Positions 6,443 to 7,920 of a stretch of 7,920 nt of DNA are shown one piece after another. This DNA is from Chitinophaga pinensis (lineage in GTDB: Bacteria; Bacteroidota; Bacteroidia; Flavobacteriales_D; Crocinitomicaceae), in contig CAMATR010000061.1 of assembly GCA_945861175.1 (NCBI GenBank), positions 1-7,920 of the forward strand, written 5' to 3'. Positions within the stretch are counted from its first letter, which is position 1, and each line of letters begins with the position of its first letter. The notes beneath the pieces were generated by a model. It made no database searches and was not told where the DNA came from. It saw nothing but the letters and a program-made list of their open reading frames with translations. A program made the translations under genes and the position numbers.

Positions 6443-7426
6443 ATGAGGTTAATCAATATTCTTCTGCCACTTTGTATTCTTTCTGTCTTAATAACGGGCT
6501 GTCGATTAGAAACTGCAAAACCATCTACACAACAACACATCTTACTTGCAACTGACTGTCTTAACAGCCAAGATCATGAGATTTTTAAAGTATTTGAAAA
6601 GCAAACAGGCATCAAAGTCAGGATTCTTCACTTGTCAGCTGATGAAATTGTTTCCAAACTTAAAAGTGATGGAATCAATACTGAAATTGATTGTATAATT
6701 CTTGGTTCAATCTTTGAAATAGATCGTATTAGTCGCTTAAAATCCCTTCAAAAAATTAAAACTGATAGCCTCCCAAAAGAACTAGGGACGAAGCATATGT
6801 CTGAAAATCGAAGTTTATTTGGCCTCGGTTTTGATCCATATATCATAGTGACGCTAGGTGATGTATCAAAAAAAATAAGAAATTATTCCGATTTAAAACA
6901 CGTTGATAATTGGTGCACTGATCTCAACTCAAGAAATGATCTATTCCCGTTCTTTTCTTTCATTACCAGTAAAATTCAACCAACGAGCCTTCTTTCGGGA
7001 GAAGATTGGATTCATGATTTTAATGCAAAAAAAATCAAAACTCTTGAAAAAGTTGATACCTTGATTTATTCAACAGTTCTTTTCACAAAATATTCCTCAT
7101 TTTTAACAAAAACCAACTCTTCATTAAAGGTCTATAAAAAAGGTAAAGTTCTTTTCCCTAATCAACGAAATGGCGGCGTATACTATGATATGCCATGTTT
7201 TGCTCTTATAAAGCAAGCACATAATTTCACAAATGCCATGTACTTTATGCGTGCAATATATGCTAGTGGACTAAATGCAAAGATTAACCTTCGACTGAAT
7301 ACTTTCCCAATAAGTTTTAACTCTGCATTGAAAAAAAGCTATCATAGCATTAGATTCAAAAGGTATAGTCGAACGCCAATTCGGCTCACCAACAACTATT
7401 CAATTGTTCAAAGTATACTCTATTAA
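6443..7426 (+). CDS. Lipoprotein related to periplasmic solute-binding proteins (iron(III)/ABC-type, remote)
   Basis: This 327-residue protein begins with a lipoprotein signal: a hydrophobic stretch and the lipobox ITGC, with C20 as the lipidated residue. After a short linker, the sequence ILLATDCLNSQDHEIFKVFEKQTGIKV (33-59) and the following DEIVSKLKSDG...EIDCIILG (67-88) match the first lobe of type-2 periplasmic binding proteins, as in FbpA-type iron(III) carriers. Near residues 243-270, GGVYYDMPCFALIKQAHNFTNAMYF resembles the family's second-lobe motif (ending K-A-x-N...A...F). The tyrosine pair at 247-248 is not clearly in the position of the iron-binding tyrosines of FbpA, so the ligand is unknown. 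The basic C-terminal part (from about 295) is not recognised. No permease or ATPase gene is adjacent. It could deliver a ligand to a transporter encoded elsewhere or act as a sensor. The ATG at 6443 is required for the signal peptide. Confidence 0.8.
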   Translation: MRLINILLPLCILSVLITGCRLETAKPSTQQHILLATDCLNSQDHEIFKVFEKQTGIKVRILHLSADEIVSKLKSDGINTEIDCIILGSIFEIDRISRLKSLQKIKTDSLPKELGTKHMSENRSLFGLGFDPYIIVTLGDVSKKIRNYSDLKHVDNWCTDLNSRNDLFPFFSFITSKIQPTSLLSGEDWIHDFNAKKIKTLEKVDTLIYSTVLFTKYSSFLTKTNSSLKVYKKGKVLFPNQRNGGVYYDMPCFALIKQAHNFTNAMYFMRAIYASGLNAKINLRLNTFPISFNSALKKSYHSIRFKRYSRTPIRLTNNYSIVQSILY

Positions 7427-7491
7427 AATAAGATAGATTTAAGGATTTTTTGCTTTACTTAAGAATTCTTTTAATCAAATTGAATTATCCT

Positions 7492-7519
7492 GATTTAAAC
7501 TCAATAATAGAGTTGAATC
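7492..7519. terminator. Weak hairpin in the convergent gap, possible transcription end
   Basis: GATT-TA-AACTC (7492-7502) pairs with GAGTT-G-AATC (7510-7519) around a 7-base loop, forming nine base pairs with a small internal bulge. It lies between the lipoprotein stop and the 3' end of rnpB, where both transcripts should stop. Neither strand has a strong T-run directly after it, so it is only a tentative terminator. The remainder of the gap (7427-7563) is AT-rich with no gene I can support. Confidence 0.3.
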
Positions 7520-7537
7520 CCTGTGAAAATTATTAAA

Positions 7538-7560
7538 GTATTTTCAAATACGAAAAAAAA
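7538..7560 (-). terminator. Possible rnpB terminator: T-tract followed by a small hairpin
   Basis: Downstream of the rnpB 3' end on the minus strand come a T5-A-T8 tract (7553-7566) and the inverted repeat GTATT/AATAC (7538-7551), which is followed by TTTAATAATTTT. The stem is short and AT-rich. The T-tract placed just behind the closing P1 helix of the RNA may be the more effective signal. Confidence 0.35.
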
Positions 7561-7565
7561 TAAAA

Positions 7566-7920
7566 AGGCAAATCTATAAGCCGGGTTCTGTTTCCCGTAT
7601 ACGGGATGCCTATCATTTATCTAGTTCCGAACTCACGCGCGGAATCAATCGACCTACCCTCCGAGTTGGGCGAGCAACCCTCAAGCCTCGGTATACATGG
7701 TCTTTCAGCCCGTAAGGTTTACCTAGCTGCACACGTCACCATCTGCACGGTGAGCTCTTACCTCACCTTTTCACCTTTTCCACATTACGAAACAAAGTTC
7801 GTAAGGGTAGTTTTCCTTTCTGTGGCACTCTCTGTTGCCGAAAAATCGACACCTTCCCGTTAGGAAGTACGGTGCTCTATGCTGCCCGGACTTTCCTCTC
7901 TTCGTCATAAACGAACAGTG
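7566..7920 (-). ncRNA. rnpB: RNase P RNA, bacterial class A (5' end off the window)
   Basis: The gene lies on the minus strand. It encodes the catalytic RNA of RNase P, which cuts the 5' leader from precursor tRNAs. Conserved blocks in order are GAGGAAAGTCCGGGC, the 5' strand of P4 (7884-7898); GTGCCACAGAAA (about 7818-7829); GGTAAACC, the P15 loop that pairs with the tRNA CCA end (7716-7723); TAGATAAATGA near 7613-7623; and ACAGAACCCGGCTTAT, the 3' strand of P4 (7576-7591). A short P3 hairpin (TTCGT/ACGAA, 7901-7915) is visible at the right edge. The palindrome CCCGTATACGGG (7594-7605) just before the P4 3' strand fits a P19 hairpin, absent from E. coli. I estimate that 20-40 bases of the 5' end (P1 and P2 strands) are missing. 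The 3' end is approximate. Confidence 0.96.

Noticed and set aside
7461..7470. Palindrome AAGAATTCTT in the convergent gap
   Set aside because: Ten bases with no loop in AT-rich DNA; easily chance, with no terminator-like tail.
7606..7863. 85-codon open frame on the plus strand
   Set aside because: It lies wholly antisense to the conserved RNase P RNA and its translation resembles no protein.

Overview
The window reads as chromosomal DNA of a Bacteroidota bacterium, most likely Flavobacteriales (perhaps Crocinitomicaceae or Cryomorphaceae-like; this placement is inference). The clues are AT-rich sequence, perfect TAnnTTTG -7 promoter elements next to several genes, weak or absent Shine-Dalgarno sequences, an Asn/Ser/Thr-rich secreted protein of the kind exported by the type IX secretion system, and a class A RNase P RNA with an extra hairpin beside the 3' strand of P4.

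Layout from left to right. Positions 1-1718 carry two minus-strand genes spaced by one base: a small secreted coiled-coil protein of unknown function, then the first 456 residues of a large surface protein with an SprB-like segment, a P-domain-like segment and further Ig/PKD-like sequence; its C-terminus lies off the left edge. A divergent promoter region (1719-1877) separates them from a plus-strand iron-sulfur assembly operon, sufA-sufB-sufC-sufD (1878-5800). SufB, SufC and SufD together form the scaffold complex on which Fe-S clusters are built using ATP, and the A-type protein probably passes clusters on. The cysteine desulfurase (SufS) and its sulfur-transfer partner (SufE/SufU), which supply the sulfur, are not in the window.

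sufD overlaps tail to tail with a minus-strand gene for a HEAT-like helical repeat protein (5786-6361). Its promoter lies back to back with that of a plus-strand lipoprotein (6443-7426), which resembles periplasmic solute-binding proteins of the iron(III)/ABC type and appears to be made from an almost leaderless mRNA. A 140-base AT-rich convergent gap with weak hairpins follows. The right end (about 7566-7920) is the minus-strand RNase P RNA gene rnpB, missing only its extreme 5' end.

Most of this is recognisable housekeeping content. I see no CRISPR array, insertion sequence, tRNA, phage gene or toxin-antitoxin pair, and no convincing undescribed system. The points most worth a second look are the suf operon ending without sufS/sufE, the intergenic hairpin ahead of sufC, the iron-binding-protein-like lipoprotein close to the suf genes, and the compact overlapping gene boundaries.
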